Below, in pieces: positions 47,761 to 60,191 of a stretch of DNA of 64,000 nucleotides. The position numbers and the translations under genes are program-made. The notes below the pieces were generated by a model. The model saw only the letters and a program-made list of their open reading frames with translations. It was not told the DNA's origin and did no database searches. Position 1 is the first letter of the stretch, and each line of letters starts with the position of its first letter. Source of the stretch: Sambucus nigra (Eukaryota > Streptophyta > Magnoliopsida > Dipsacales > Adoxaceae); the NCBI GenBank assembly GCA_949130495.1, contig OX422214.1, positions 253,646,187-253,710,186 of the forward strand. The letters are read 5' to 3'.

Positions 47761-47866
47761 GGAGGGTTCCTTTCTCTTTAAATTTGGTCGAATTGAATTA
47801 TGAAAAATATTAATTTATTGTGTGGGAGTGATAGGATTAACAATTTAAAGATTATCAACTAATGTA

Positions 47867-48082
47867 CTAGAACAAATAACATTTATTTTTCTTAATAACC
47901 ACGAGTTTATTAAAAGAAAATAAATATCCATAAAAGGATAAACAAGAAACTGAAATCAAATTCCTCCTAATGGATGGTTCATAAAGATAATCTTTTAAAT
48001 GTACACTCCTATCATTATTAAAGCTTAAATGAACATCTCCCAAGACAACTACTGCTACTCTCGTAGCATCTCCCATAGTCAT
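47867..48082 (-). pseudogene. Copia pre-integrase (protease to integrase linker) remnant
   Basis: 71 codons: MTMGDATRVAVVVLGDVHLS, then VHLKDYLYEPSIRRNLISVS and VIKKNKCYLF, typical of the segment between protease and the integrase zinc site in plant copia polyproteins. The protease active site should lie just upstream (48090-48250) but is not clear. Confidence 0.75.
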
Positions 48083-48259
48083 ATAAATCTCTCCATCACT
48101 TAGTTGCCTGGTTTTTCAGAACCCTTACAAAGAATTGCATATATAATTAGTGGATCATGTATCTACACACTAGGTACTGGTAGTACGAACCCCATAACAC
48201 GATTCAATGACAAATAAATAGAATTTACTTGCGTTGTTCTGTTTATTGCAAAAAATCAG

Positions 48260-49030
48260 ACAATTGATCTTCTAGTGTCCTGACTTCTTACAGTGGAAAC
48301 ACTTGACCTTGGGCTTTTTCATACCTCCTTCAGGCCCACGAGCTACCTAAGGGACCACAACCTATTTTTTAGCCTTCTTCTTCTTGTTGCCAATAGGCTT
48401 CAAAGTATAACCTTTCTCAGCAACAAAAACACTTATTGACTTCTTGATGAGACCCTCAGTTGCTTCTAGTTCTTTAAGTTGTTTCGCCAAAGAATAAAAA
48501 AGTTTGTTTTAGGCAGAATTGCTTAAAGAACTCAGGCAACGACTAGAGAACAATATCGACCTCGGTTTCCCCATCAATTTTCACTCCAAATATTTCAAGC
48601 TCTTTGATAAGAGACATCATCCTTAAAATATGTTCCCTCACTAGGGTCCCTTCAATCATGTTTGTGTTCATGAGTTCTTTCATGGCCACCTACCTTGCAG
48701 CACGATTTTGATCCCCAAACATATCTTTGAGGTCCAACATCATGTCATAGTCATGGTCGATTGACTGATGCTGATATTGCAGAACATTTGACAAAGGTGC
48801 CAAAATATAACACTATGCCATCTCATCAGCCTTAATCCATTTCTGGTAATCATGGCTTTTCTTTTCGGTGCCCCCCTCATCAGGTTCTTAGGACATATCT
48901 CATAGAGCACAAACTTGTACCCTTCAGCAGTCAACACAATATCCAAATTCCTTTTCTAGTATATGTAATTAGGTTCAGTTAGTCAGTTTTTCTTGAGAAT
49001 GACAGCAAGTGGATTGAAAGAGCTTCCCAT
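48260..49030 (-). pseudogene. Copia gag remnant with zinc knuckle
   Basis: Starts at an ATG complement at 49028-49030 (MGSSFNPLAVILKKN). Then LDIVLTAEGYKFVLYEICP, WHSVIFWHLCQMFCNISISQ and matches to the helical gag domain follow in several frames. The knuckle at 48260-48301 reads CFHCKKSGH-stop-KINC: all four metal ligands remain, but a Trp position has become TAG. Gag would form particles; this copy is dead. Confidence 0.8.
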
Positions 49031-50429
49031 CTTAATACTGAGAATCAAATAATAAAAGCAATTATTTTAGGGCATAAAAATTTTTGAATTCTAAATTAAA
49101 ATTAATGTTACCTCAATCAATTTTAAAAGAATTCGTCGGCACCCCGATTGCCATTTGAATGGTATTCATCTTTAGAGAACCTACTTTCCAAAAACAAATT
49201 AGGAAGGATTATTCCTTTTAATTTTATTATCTAGATAAAACCTGTGTCAAATAATATTTAATAGCCGATACTTTGGTCCCATAAAATCATAGCATTCCTC
49301 TTTGAAGAACCTACCATTATTTTATGTCTAAGTATATACCATTAAATAACTTTATATTATCTCATATCACATAGACTTATCCTTTGGGGCCGCCTATGTG
49401 AATAATGAATCCAAAATTACCCTTAAGAAAATTTATACACACTACCAAAATAATTTTCATTCTTCGTTGGAGAACCTTCTTATTATTGAAAGTCTTCAAA
49501 TCGTTGATGGAGACAATATGATTTTCTCTTGGAAAATTTCCTCTCCCACTTAGTAATTCAAAAATCTATGTGAGAGTTATAACAACAAATGTGTCCAATT
49601 TTTAATTAATTTGAAAAATCTAGGACATTTGATATATTTTAAAAAATACCGGGATATCCCTATTTTAATATATCAAGCAAATGTGTGATAAACAAAAATA
49701 ATTCAAATACCCTGGATCGCTAAAAAAATACTCAATTTTTCTATTCTCTGACCGCACATATTAATGTCCACAACTCAAAATAATTATGAATTATTCACAT
49801 TCAACATCTACATGATTTAAGTTCGGTTGGTATACCATGCTGTCCATAATTCTAAGGGAACCGTTAACACATATTAACAACCCATTAATTAAAACATGAA
49901 TAATGAAGACATAAATAAACATAAATAAACAAATGACATAAATAAGGATTCCCAACTATTATGGTTAAGATACAACTCTAGCGTAGATTGGAGTTCTTAA
50001 CCGTGATCCTTAAACCCAAACATTTCATGTTGCCACTGCGCCGGGACAATACGGGGTCACACATATCCTATGCCTCCATGAAGGAGTTCACATTGTATAT
50101 TAATATTTCATTAATCCAGAATGAAAAAAATAACCATGAATAAACCATCGTTGGATCCAATAGGATATAACAAAACCATAAATATGTAACCGTAATAGTG
50201 GGTAAAAAGAATGGGTTACTAACCTATAGTTCCAACTTCATCTCTAGTACGATGGTTGCAAATCGATTGTTGGTCACTAGGGTTATTAACTAGATCACCA
50301 CCTTTTTCTACAATAATGTAAAACTCTACAGATAGAGAAAGAAAAGAAAGAAAAGAAAAGGTTCCTATATTTATCATATGAAGGGAATAAAAAAGAAATA
50401 AAGATAAAGAATTGCATTGCATTTCTTTT
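49031..50429 (-). mobile_element. Copia 5' leader (and possibly LTR remains), non-coding
   Basis: AT-rich, no gene. Three decayed repeats about 150 bases apart each carry a GAGAACCT or GAAGAACCT word (about 49170, 49307, 49470). No primer site or LTR matching 23871-24543 could be found, so the element's 5' end is lost or replaced. Confidence 0.5.
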
Positions 50430-51085
50430 TTGTTCTCTATAAAGGTCTAGGAGAGAATGTGATCCTTATTTCTTTTCTTATTTTGAATGATTCTTTTCTG
50501 AATCATATCTAATTTTTTTTTCTCAAAAACTGAATTGAATCGAGTTCAAATGACATAAATTCAATTTTTCCATTTTTTATTCCTTGGAATTTATTTTTTC
50601 CGTGCCTTGTTGTATCAAGACGCCACTTTGTCGGGATATCTTATTGGTCTGCCCAGAAAATGGATATCTCCAAAAAAGATTTTAAGTTCAATTAGTTTTT
50701 TTTTCCTCCCCACTCGGACCAACACGCCTACTCGCCCTCTTGTAATTAAAGTGATTTGTGTTCTCGATGGGGGCATGGAAGGGATATAACAAAGTGTTAG
50801 AGTGTCACTTTGGCGTGGTGAAAGTCATCAGTTCGAGCCTGATTATCCCAAAACCCAATGTGAGTTTTTATATTTCCTCCACTGTGATTGAATGAGAATG
50901 GATAAGAGGCTCATGGGATTACTGTGAGGGGGGTAGGGATGGCTATATTTCTAGGAGTGAACTCCGGGCAAATATGAAGTTCATGGATACAAATTATGCC
51001 TTATAATGAAAGACAATTTCGAATCCTCTTTTTCCTACGAATAAGGAAGCTATAAGCATTGAGACTATGAATCTCATGGAGAGAG
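50430..51085 (+). other. Nuclear insertion of plastid DNA (trnV-GAC to rrn16 leader)
   Basis: From at least 50590 to 51085 the sequence follows, from memory of conserved plastid inverted-repeat DNA, the spacer before trnV-GAC, the tRNA, and the rrn16 leader including its promoter (GGATAAGAGGCTC; GGGATGGCTATATTTCT; GAACTCCGGGC). It stops at TCTCATGGAGAG, the start of mature 16S rRNA. Many differences look like C-to-T or G-to-A changes, as in aged plastid inserts. The left edge between 50430 and 50590 is uncertain. Confidence 0.85.
50780..50851 (+). pseudogene. trnV-GAC: Decayed plastid trnV-GAC
   Basis: 72 bases matching plastid tRNA-Val(GAC) with the T-arm GTTCGAGCC intact. The anticodon loop reads TTGGCGT where the plastid gene has TTGACGT, and the D-arm has several changes. 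A relic, not a working tRNA. Confidence 0.85.
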
Positions 51086-51099
51086 ATTATTCCCTCAAT

Positions 51100-51518
51100 T
51101 TTGAAACCTTAAATTAAAGACCTACGCATTCATGGTAATATGACTTAGAGCATGTCAATTTATCCTCGATAAGGAAAAAATCCATCATTTTACAGTGTTA
51201 TGATTTAGAGCATGTTAGTTTTGCCAAATTTTATCATAAACCTACTAATCACGAGGTATTAATTTGAGAAGATTGGTTTTGCCTAGAATAGGTGAAAATC
51301 AACCTATGAACGACAGTATGATCAAGAAAAGATTCATTTATCAGGATCAATCTACTTAGAAATAATTCTAATTGGGTAAAATAATTGAGAATAAACCGAC
51401 ATTAGGCATAAATGTCTCAAATAGGCCAACCACGATCATATTAAACCTAAGACATTCAAATTGATATCTAATGATCAAATTGACCTCAAATGGTCGAGTT
51501 GGTCGAAAATAAACAAAA
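51100..51518. repeat. Decayed left edge of the satellite array
   Basis: About four loosely similar 60-75-base copies (GATTTAGAGCATGTTAGTTT and relatives), then one clear satellite unit at about 51440-51518 (CAAATTGACCTCAAATGGTC). It ends with CAAAA, the target site of LTR O2. Confidence 0.6.
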
Positions 51519-54500
51519 TATAACGCTCCGACCCGAATTTATGGCTTACCCATAGTCAATTCGGTCTGACCCGAGCGTTAAGTGTGAAGTGCAATGAAAC
51601 AATCTATGTAATGTTGCTAGTCCAGTTTAATTTAAGTAACATCTCTCTTATTTAGCATGCGATTTCAGCTTCAAAATAAACTATTGAGGGACCTATGGGG
51701 ATTACTCCAAGTCCAAGTATACAGAGCTACTAATGTAAAATCAATAAATTAGTTACTTGTATGACGCTTTTAAAATACGAAACAACTCCCAACCTTCCAT
51801 AACAAAGCAAGGGTGTGAGCCAAAGCTCAGTGAGAAATATACAAATGCACTATAGAATCGAACGGCAGAAAGGAGACTCTAACACGTAATGCCTACGTGA
51901 ATATGCAACTACCTGATATATATATATATATATATACCCATACTTAATGTATGAAACAATTTTACTTCCTAAAACCTTATTTATCGAGATTAAGTTACCT
52001 TAATCTTATAAAAGACTTCCTTTTTCTCATCTTGGCATTTCTTGCATTATTTAACACACACGGTTCAATACTTAAAACCAATACATTTGATTTAATTGGA
52101 ATCATTTCTTTATCGAAATCACCCTTTTTATTTTATCCAACACATATTAGTATTTTTGTTGAAACCCACCCTTTCAACAAACGTGAACACAATGTTAGAA
52201 AATACTCATTTAAACTTTGAGAACCTTTTACAACACATTATGGTGTTAATTATGGGGTTAACCGCTTAGGTTGATTAATTACCCATTTACCCACTTACTT
52301 AACATTTTTCCTTAGCTTATGGACATTCATCAATTACACATTTACTTATCCATTGTAACCTTAGACTGGAACATTTATTAATTAATTAAAGTTAAGTTGT
52401 ATTAACACATTTCATCACACAACTCATTCTTGACATGTTCCTTATTCCTTTATCTTTTCTCGAAATCTTCCAAATGCTGCATACTTCAACGGGCTCCACA
52501 CCGCTGGCTATGCGCACCATATCCTTTTACCAGTTATTTTGGGTCTTTCACCCTAGGGCTCCGGGCCCTCCTTAATTATCGCACTGTCATACGAGTTCCT
52601 TTTAATGTGTTTTAATAGTTTACAAATGTCCACATTACCCCACTTTTCCTTTTTACTCGGCGAAGTCAAAACTCGGGATTACACCCCAACTTGTGTTATA
52701 CTTTGAAATTTTACCATTTTATGTCCTTTACACTTTAACCTCGATTTTATTCCAAAAATCATATTTATTTATGACCACTTTGTGTAACACCTTTTACAAC
52801 ATTTTTATTTCATAAAAATGTTCCACTTCAAAGAAAATTACCATTTTACCCATTTTTTTTTCCAAAATCACCTTTTACTCCATTTCCACAAGTATTAATT
52901 TCTTTCAAAATACTATTAAGTTGCCCAAACTAACTTCTTAAGTTTTTAACACATTAACACCCCTTTATCCTTGGAGTAATATTCTTCTCAATTGACAACA
53001 CCTTTACCTCATTAATTCCTTGATAATTTCGTAAGTGTTAATCTTTTATAATATTGTTAAGTCACACACCAACTTTCCAATGTCTACCCATTAGCACTTA
53101 TTCAATATCTTTATTAACCATTTTTTCAAACTACACATTTCTTTACTTTCTTTGTTCAAGAAATCTAATCACCCTTAAAGACTACTTTATAAGAAAATGC
53201 CATTTCCTTTCATCAACACATGTAGTCTTACCACTTTGTTCTTATTACACTTTTAACCCTCTTTTCACACGCTTTGAAGACAAGGATTTCTACTTTTCTT
53301 CTTTTTATAAAGAAACCCAACAAATATTCTTTAAACTTATTTGTACTTTCATTATCCAAATACTACAAGTTTATATGCATGAGAAGACGGATTTTAAACC
53401 TTAAAATCCTATTAAATGGGTTAAACATATTTTTTCATTCTAGAACTTAATAATACTTGCAAAAACACATTTTCAAACCATTTCTACAAACTTAATAAAT
53501 GACCATTTTCCATAAAATATTCATTTTTGCAAGAAATAACATTTCACCAATGTTTACCACAAAATTCATTATTTTCCAAACATGTTATTTCATAAAATGT
53601 TTAACACCAATTTTTTTTTATCAAATACACTATTTTCATAAAATGCCAACTTTTAATATTTCAAAACCTTAAAATATTTATTCATTCCTTATTTTTAACA
53701 AAATAACCATTTTACCAACATTTTTATTTCATAAAAATGTTTATTATTTTATACACATCAATTACATCATTTAATCAAATGCACCCTACTCATTTAATCT
53801 AACTACAAGACTACAAACATGAAAAATAGAGTCTTATACTAAGAGAAAGCTTTTTTCACCTCTAATGGCTCTAATGGTGGTAGAAATGTTGGTGTAGGAG
53901 GAAAAAGCCCAACCTCCAAAGGTGGATCAAGGGGTTACCAAATGCATCCTCTAAAAATGCTCCATCTGTACTCCAAGCAAGACCCATATAATACCCACTC
54001 AAACTCCATGAAAGTTTGAGCATCTTCTCCAAAAGCCCCCCAACACTTCTTCAAAATTCATATATCTACCTCAACAATTGTGAAAATGGTCATTGTAGGC
54101 TTGAACATGGTGGAATGCTACATAAAATGGTGGTGGAAGACTTCTCCACATTCTCTCCCCTTCTTCCATCAACCCCTAACTCAAAATACCCCAAACACAC
54201 CCTTATAAAACCTCCAAAACCCCCAAAAGTCATGTTTTTCCCAATCTGGGCTTATCCGGGCTTGACATTACACCATCTAAGGCAAGAAATGTGACAACGC
54301 ATAAGTGCAATCTGAGTAAAATTTTTTTATCAATGTCGTTCGAATTATAAGACCATGTCGTTCGAACGACTTCTCCACCTTGTTCAATGTTTGCTTTACA
54401 CGACCCTTCGCGCGACATGCCTTTAAGTAGCATGTCGTTTGAAGCCCTACTTCGGGCGACCCTATAATGTCGTTCGAACGACCTCTAAATTTTTTCATTC

Positions 54501-54606
54501 TTTTTCTTATTCAATTTTTCCCACAATTCTTCTTATAATCAGCATCAACCCTTCTTCAAAATAGTTTATACATAATTTAATTGGATTATTGGGACATGAT
54601 ATTTCA
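51519..54606 (-). mobile_element. Solo LTR O2 inside the satellite
   Basis: 3,088 bases flanked by CAAAA at 51514-51518 and 54607-54611. Joining the two flanks restores a satellite unit that aligns with its neighbours, which proves the insertion. The left end TATAACGCTCC probably derives from TGTAACGCTCC; the right end is ATTTCA. 52131-53067 matches the three O1 fragments. No gene; the frames at 51951-52220, 53054-53404 and 54016-54294 show no motif. Orientation is inferred from a GAGCCAAAGCTCAGTGAG word near the left end and is uncertain. Confidence 0.85.
54331..54482. repeat. Palindrome cluster (GTCGTTCGAACGAC type) in O2
   Basis: Two perfect GTCGTTCGAACGAC palindromes (54358-54371 and about 54469-54482) with decayed forms between them (CGCGCGACATG, GTCGTTTGAAG). 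Confidence 0.85.
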
Positions 54607-57600
54607 CAAAATTAACCTAAAATCACTATATTTTCCCTACAACAACCTCATTCGACCTAAGATGATCAAATTGATCTCAAATGATTGAATTAACCTAAAA
54701 CGGTCAAGTTGCTCTAAGATGACCAACATTAGCCTAAGATAGATAAAATCGACTAACTACGGCCTCATTTGACCTAAAATGGTCAAATTGATCTATAACA
54801 ATCAAATTGACCTCAAATGATAATGTTTGTCTAAGATAACTAACATTATCCTAAGATGGCTAAAATCAGCCTATGATAGCCTCATTTGACCTAAGAAGAA
54901 TAAATTGATCTCTAACAATCAAATTGACTTCAAATGATCAAATTGGCCTAAGATGACCTATATTAGTCTAAGATGGCTGAAATCGGCATACTATTGCCTC
55001 ATTTGACCTAATATAGTCCAATTAATCTCTATCGATCAAATTGACCTCGAATGATCAAATTAGTCTAAGACGGCTTATATTAACCTATATGTCAAAAAGT
55101 AACTTACAACGGCTTCATTTGACTTTAGATAATCAAATTGATCTCCAATGATTAAATTCACCTCAAAGTATCAAGTTGGTCTAACATGAGTAATATTAGC
55201 CTAAGATGGATAAAATATGCCCAGTACATGTTTATTTGAGCTAAGAGGGTCAAATTGATCTTTAATAATCAAATTGACCTCACACGATCAAGTTGGTCTA
55301 AGATATCCAACATAGGCTTTGAACAACCAAAATCGACCTACAATATGCTCATTTAACCTAAGATGGTATCTATTGATCAAGTTGGTCTAAGACAGATGTT
55401 TTAAATTGGCCTACAACAACCTCATATGACCTAAGATGGTCAAAATGTTCTATAACAATCAAATTGACCTCAAACGACCAAGTTGGTTTAAAATGATTAG
55501 CACTAGACTAAGATGTCTAAAATCGACCTACGACGACCTCATTTGACCTAATGAGGTCAAATTGATCTCTAACTAACAAATTGAACTCAAATGGTCAAGT
55601 TGGTATAAGATGACCAACATTAGCCTAAGATGGCTAAAATAAGCCTACCTAAGATGGTCAAATAGATCTTTACTAATCAAATTGTTCCAAGAAATCAAGT
55701 TATTCTAAGATGATTAAAATTATCTTAGGGTGGCTAAAATCATCCCACTGTGACCTCATATGACCTAAGATGGTCAAATTGATCTATAACGATCAAATTG
55801 ACGTCAAATGATCAAGTTGGTGTAAGATAACTAACATTAGCATAAAATGCCTAAAATCGGCACACTATAGCCTCATCTGATCTAAGATGGTCAAATTGAT
55901 TTGTAACAATCAAATTAACCTGAAAACAGTAGCCTTGAACAACTAAAATCGACCTACTATAACTTCATCTGACCTAAAACGGTTAAATACTCTAATAATC
56001 AAATTGACCTAAAATGATTAAGTTGAGCTATGATGACCAACATTAGCCTTGAAAGGCTAAAATCATCCTACAACAGCCTCATTTAAATTAAGATGGTCAA
56101 ATTAATCTATGAAGATCGAATTGACCTCCAATGGTCAAGTTGGTCAAACACAATCAATGTTAGAGTTAAACGACTAAAAACGACCTATAACAGCCTTATT
56201 TGACCTATGATGGTCAAATCGAACTTTAATGATCGAATTGATCTCCAAATGTCAGGTTGGTCTTTGATGACCAACATTAGCTTTAGACAACTAAAATCAT
56301 CTTACAATTGCCTCATGTGACAAAAAACGGTCAAATTGATCTTTACCGATCAAATTGACCTCAAATAGTTAACTTGCTTTAAGACGGTCAACTTTGGCCT
56401 AAGATGGATAAAATTGAACTATAATGTACTCATTTGACCTAAGACTATCAAATCGGTCTATAATAATCAAATTGACATGAAATGATTAAGTTGCTCTAGG
56501 ATGACCAACATTAGCCTTGAATGGATAAAATTGACCTATAACGGCCCCATTTTACCTAAGACGGTCAAATTGACCTTTAACGATCAAATTGACCTAATAT
56601 GGTCAAGTTTATCTAAGATGACTAACGTTAGCTTAAAATGGCTAAAATCAATCCATTACAACTTCATTTAACCAAAGACGGTCAAATTGATGTCTAATGT
56701 CAAACTAAGCTCTTATGTCAAGTTGGTCTAAGATATCCAACATTAGCCTTAAATAACCAAAATTAGACTACAATAACCTCATCAAACCAATACATTCAAA
56801 TTAATCTCTAACTATAAAATTGATCTCAAATGGTAAAGTTGGTCTAAGACGAAAAATAATAGCCTAAGATGGATAAAATCGACCTATGAATGCCTCATTT
56901 GACCTAAGACAGTCAAATTGTTTTGTAACAATCAAATTGGCCTCAAATGACCAGGTTGGTGTAAGATGACCAACATTAGCCTAAGATAGCTAAAATAGGC
57001 TCAAGAAGGCGTCATTTGACCTAACACGGTCAAATTGATGTCTGACAATCAAATTGACCTCAAATGGTCAAGTTGGTATAACAAAACCAACATTAGCCTA
57101 AGATGTCTAACATGAACCTACAACGACTTCATTTAACCTAATGTGGTTAAATTGATCATTAACGATCAAATTAACATCAAATAGTTAAGTTGGACTAAGA
57201 TGACCAACATTAGCCTAGGGTGGATAAAATGAGTCCAATGCGACCTCATATGACCTAAGATGCTCAAATTTATCTTTAATGATCAAATTGACCTCAAATG
57301 GTCAAGGTCATTTAATACATGCCAACATTAGCCTAAAATTCCTAAAATTGTCCCACTAGGGCCTCTTTTAACCTAAGATAGCCAGAATGATCTCTAACGA
57401 TCTAATTGACCTCAAGTTGATCTAGGATGATAAATATTAGCCTCAAACGAAAAAAATAAACCTATTATAGCCTCATAAAACGTAAGACAGTCAAATTGAT
57501 CTATAATAATTAAAAAATGTAAAATGGTCAACTTGGTCCATGACGACCAAGATTAGCCTTGATCGACTCAAATCGGCCTACAACGACATCATTTGACCTA

Positions 57601-58660
57601 AGATGGTCAAATCGATCTCTAAGGATCGAGATGACCTCCAATAGTCAAATTGGTCTAACACAATTAACAGTATCCTTAAATGGCTAAAATCAACTGACAA
57701 CGACCTCATTTGACCTAAGATGGTTAAATCTATCTCTAACGATCAAATTGACCTCTAGAAGTAAAGTTGGTCTATGTTGAACAACATTAGCTTTAGAACA
57801 CTAAAATCATCCTACAACGGCCTCATATGACATAAGATGGTCAAATTGATCTCTAATGACCAAATTGCCCAATAACGGTCAAGTTAGTCTATAGCGATCA
57901 ATAATAGCCTTGAATGGCTAAAGTCGACCTGCGACGGCCTAATTTAACCTAAGATGATCAATTCAATATCCAAGGATCAAATTAACCTCCAATGATCAAT
58001 TTGGTCTAACAAGATCAACATTAGCCTTGAATGGCTAGAATCGGCATACAACGGCCTTATTTGACCACCTATAACGATCGAATTGACCTCTAACAGTCAA
58101 GTTGGTCTATGATGATCAATTTTACTTTAGATGTCTAAAATCATCCTATAACACCCTCATACGATCTAAGACGATTAAATTGATCTCTAACAATCAAATT
58201 AACCTCAGACAGTCCACTTTCTTTAAAAGGACTAAAATTAGCCCAAGATGGTTAAAATCGGTCTGCAATGTCAACTGTAAAATCAATCTATAACGATCAA
58301 ATTGACATGAAACATTAAAGTTGATCTGCAATGACCAACATTAGCCATGAACGACTAAAATCAGTCTACAATGGCCTCATTTGACATAAGATGGTCAAAT
58401 TAATCTATAACGGTCAAATTGACCTCTAACAATTAAGTTGGCCTACGACAAGCAATGTTAGCCTAAATTGGCTAAAATAAGCCTAATAAAAATGCTCAAA
58501 TCGATCTCTTACAATCAAATTGACCTCTAATGGTCAAGTTAATATATTATAACAAGCATTAGCCTTAGACGGCTAAAATCGGCCTAGAACGGCCTCATTT
58601 AACATAAGAGTGTAAGATTAATCAATAATGATCAAATTGACCACAAATGGTCAAGTTAGT
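54607..58660. repeat. Satellite array, ~117-bp unit built of six ~20-bp sub-units
   Basis: About 34 tandem units. A typical unit reads, in six pieces: CCTAAGATGGCTAAAATCGA, CCTACAACGACCTCATTTGA, CCTAAGATGGTCAAATTGAT, CTCTAACGATCAAATTGA, CCTCAAATGGTCAAGTTGGT, CTAAGATGACCAACATTAG. The pieces resemble one another, so the 117-bp unit is itself an old multimer. Units differ widely and some are shortened or lengthened, so the array is old. No gene; the 58102-58293 frame is incidental. Confidence 0.92.
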
Positions 58661-58834
58661 CCTCTTTCGCTGGCTTGATTAGTGTTGGTATTTTTGTATT
58701 AGGTGCGAGTGTATACACTAGTTCTAGTCCCCACCTGTGCATCTCCAGTAGGGTCTAAATAAAGTCCATTCATCCTTCGGACCCATAGTCCCCCTTTAAA
58801 CCCTAATTGGATGTCATTCAATGCTTCTTGAGCT

Positions 58835-59160
58835 AACTTTGACTTTGGTAAACTCTTGGACCCAAGAGTATATCAATCGACTTTTATAGGTCTCTGAATC
58901 CTTTTTTAATGGTCCATGGCATGCGCGAATCGGGCTTATGATTCACATTTAGTTACCTTTTTACGTAAAAACCCTAGATGGAGGTCACATGATCTTCCCG
59001 GAGCTCAGTTTGACTTTGGTCAACTATGGGACCCGATAGTATCTCAATACACTTTTATAGAACTCTGAATTATTTTTCCAATGGTCATGACCATGCACAA
59101 AATGAACTTACGGTCCGCATTTTGTGACTGTTTCTCAAGAAAATCTATTTTAGGACTGCC
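58835..59160. repeat. Two-copy tandem repeat, ~150-175-bp unit
   Basis: TTTGACTTTGGTAAACTC and TTTGACTTTGGTCAACTA begin two long similar blocks that share TCAAT..ACTTTTATAG and CTGAAT words. Confidence 0.8.
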
Positions 59161-59288
59161 TATAGGCACCTTTTCCCCTGCCTTAAGGTAAGGGATACTT
59201 TCCTTGGCCGCCAAGTCTGGCAAGTTTGCCTTCCGATCGGCATACTGCCCACGAGCATTCTAGTCATTTTTTCCCCTTTGGGGTTTCC

Positions 59289-59296
59289 TATTTAAG
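59289..59296 (+). promoter_or_regulatory. Possible TATA box of the Ogre/Tat-like LTR
   Basis: TATTTAAG in CCTATTTAAGGAATCC, at a reasonable place within the LTR. Confidence 0.35.
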
Positions 59297-59924
59297 GAAT
59301 CCTTGACCTCATTATTCATCACCCTTTCCTCAAAATTCGTGCGACAAGCCCATTACATCACTCCTAAAACATTCTCTTACATTCCCTTACATTACCCTCT
59401 TACCTCACTTTTTGCCACCACTCTACCACCTTCCAAAATCATCTTACACTTATTGGAAAAATCAGAATTCAACTCACTTAGAAGGTCAAAACCCACTTCA
59501 TCCTACATTGTCGATTTAGTATTATTCCATATATTTCATTCATTTTAGCACACTAAATTCTTTTTTTTCTCACCAACTAATCACATTTTATTATTTATAT
59601 CATCTCAAAACTCAAAAATATGAAAATAGGGTTTGACTCAATAATCCAAATTATACTTTTCTTCCACCTTTCTACAGTTTCACCACTTATGCATGCTTTT
59701 TGACAAATTAAAATAGAAAACCCTAATTTTAAATTTATGGGTTAGATCCCATATTTGTTTCTTCTTGAGCCATGTGGAATTTGATATCGGTTTCGGATAT
59801 ATAGGCATCCCGAATTTACCTTGGAATTTGAGTCCTCTTTTTCCTAATTCTTTCATTTTACTCCTCTCACTCTATTTTCATTTGTATTTTACATAATTAT
59901 TACCTTATCTACTTTTAATCCTTA

Positions 59925-60110
59925 ATAGTCCCGTTAGATATGTGTACTCACTCATTTATAGTGACTCATGATCTGGTGCGTTACTCGTAGTCTATTTATT
60001 ATTATTATATATTTGTATCTATCTACTTGCCTTTTTCACGATCCTATTAGACACGCGTACTCACTTGTTTATAGTGAGTCACAATCTGGTGCATCACTTA
60101 TAGTCTATTT

Positions 60111-60191
<81 letters not shown>

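Noticed and set aside
50780..50851. Functional nuclear tRNA gene
   Set aside because: Matches plastid trnV-GAC with damage in the anticodon loop and D-arm, and lies within a larger plastid-like fragment.
51951..54294. Frames of 61-116 codons in LTR O2 as host genes
   Set aside because: O1 aligns with part of this region (52131-53067) as non-coding LTR sequence; no motifs and AT-rich composition.
54607..58660. Possible CRISPR-like array
   Set aside because: Eukaryotic DNA; repeats are tandem with no unique spacers and are strongly diverged.
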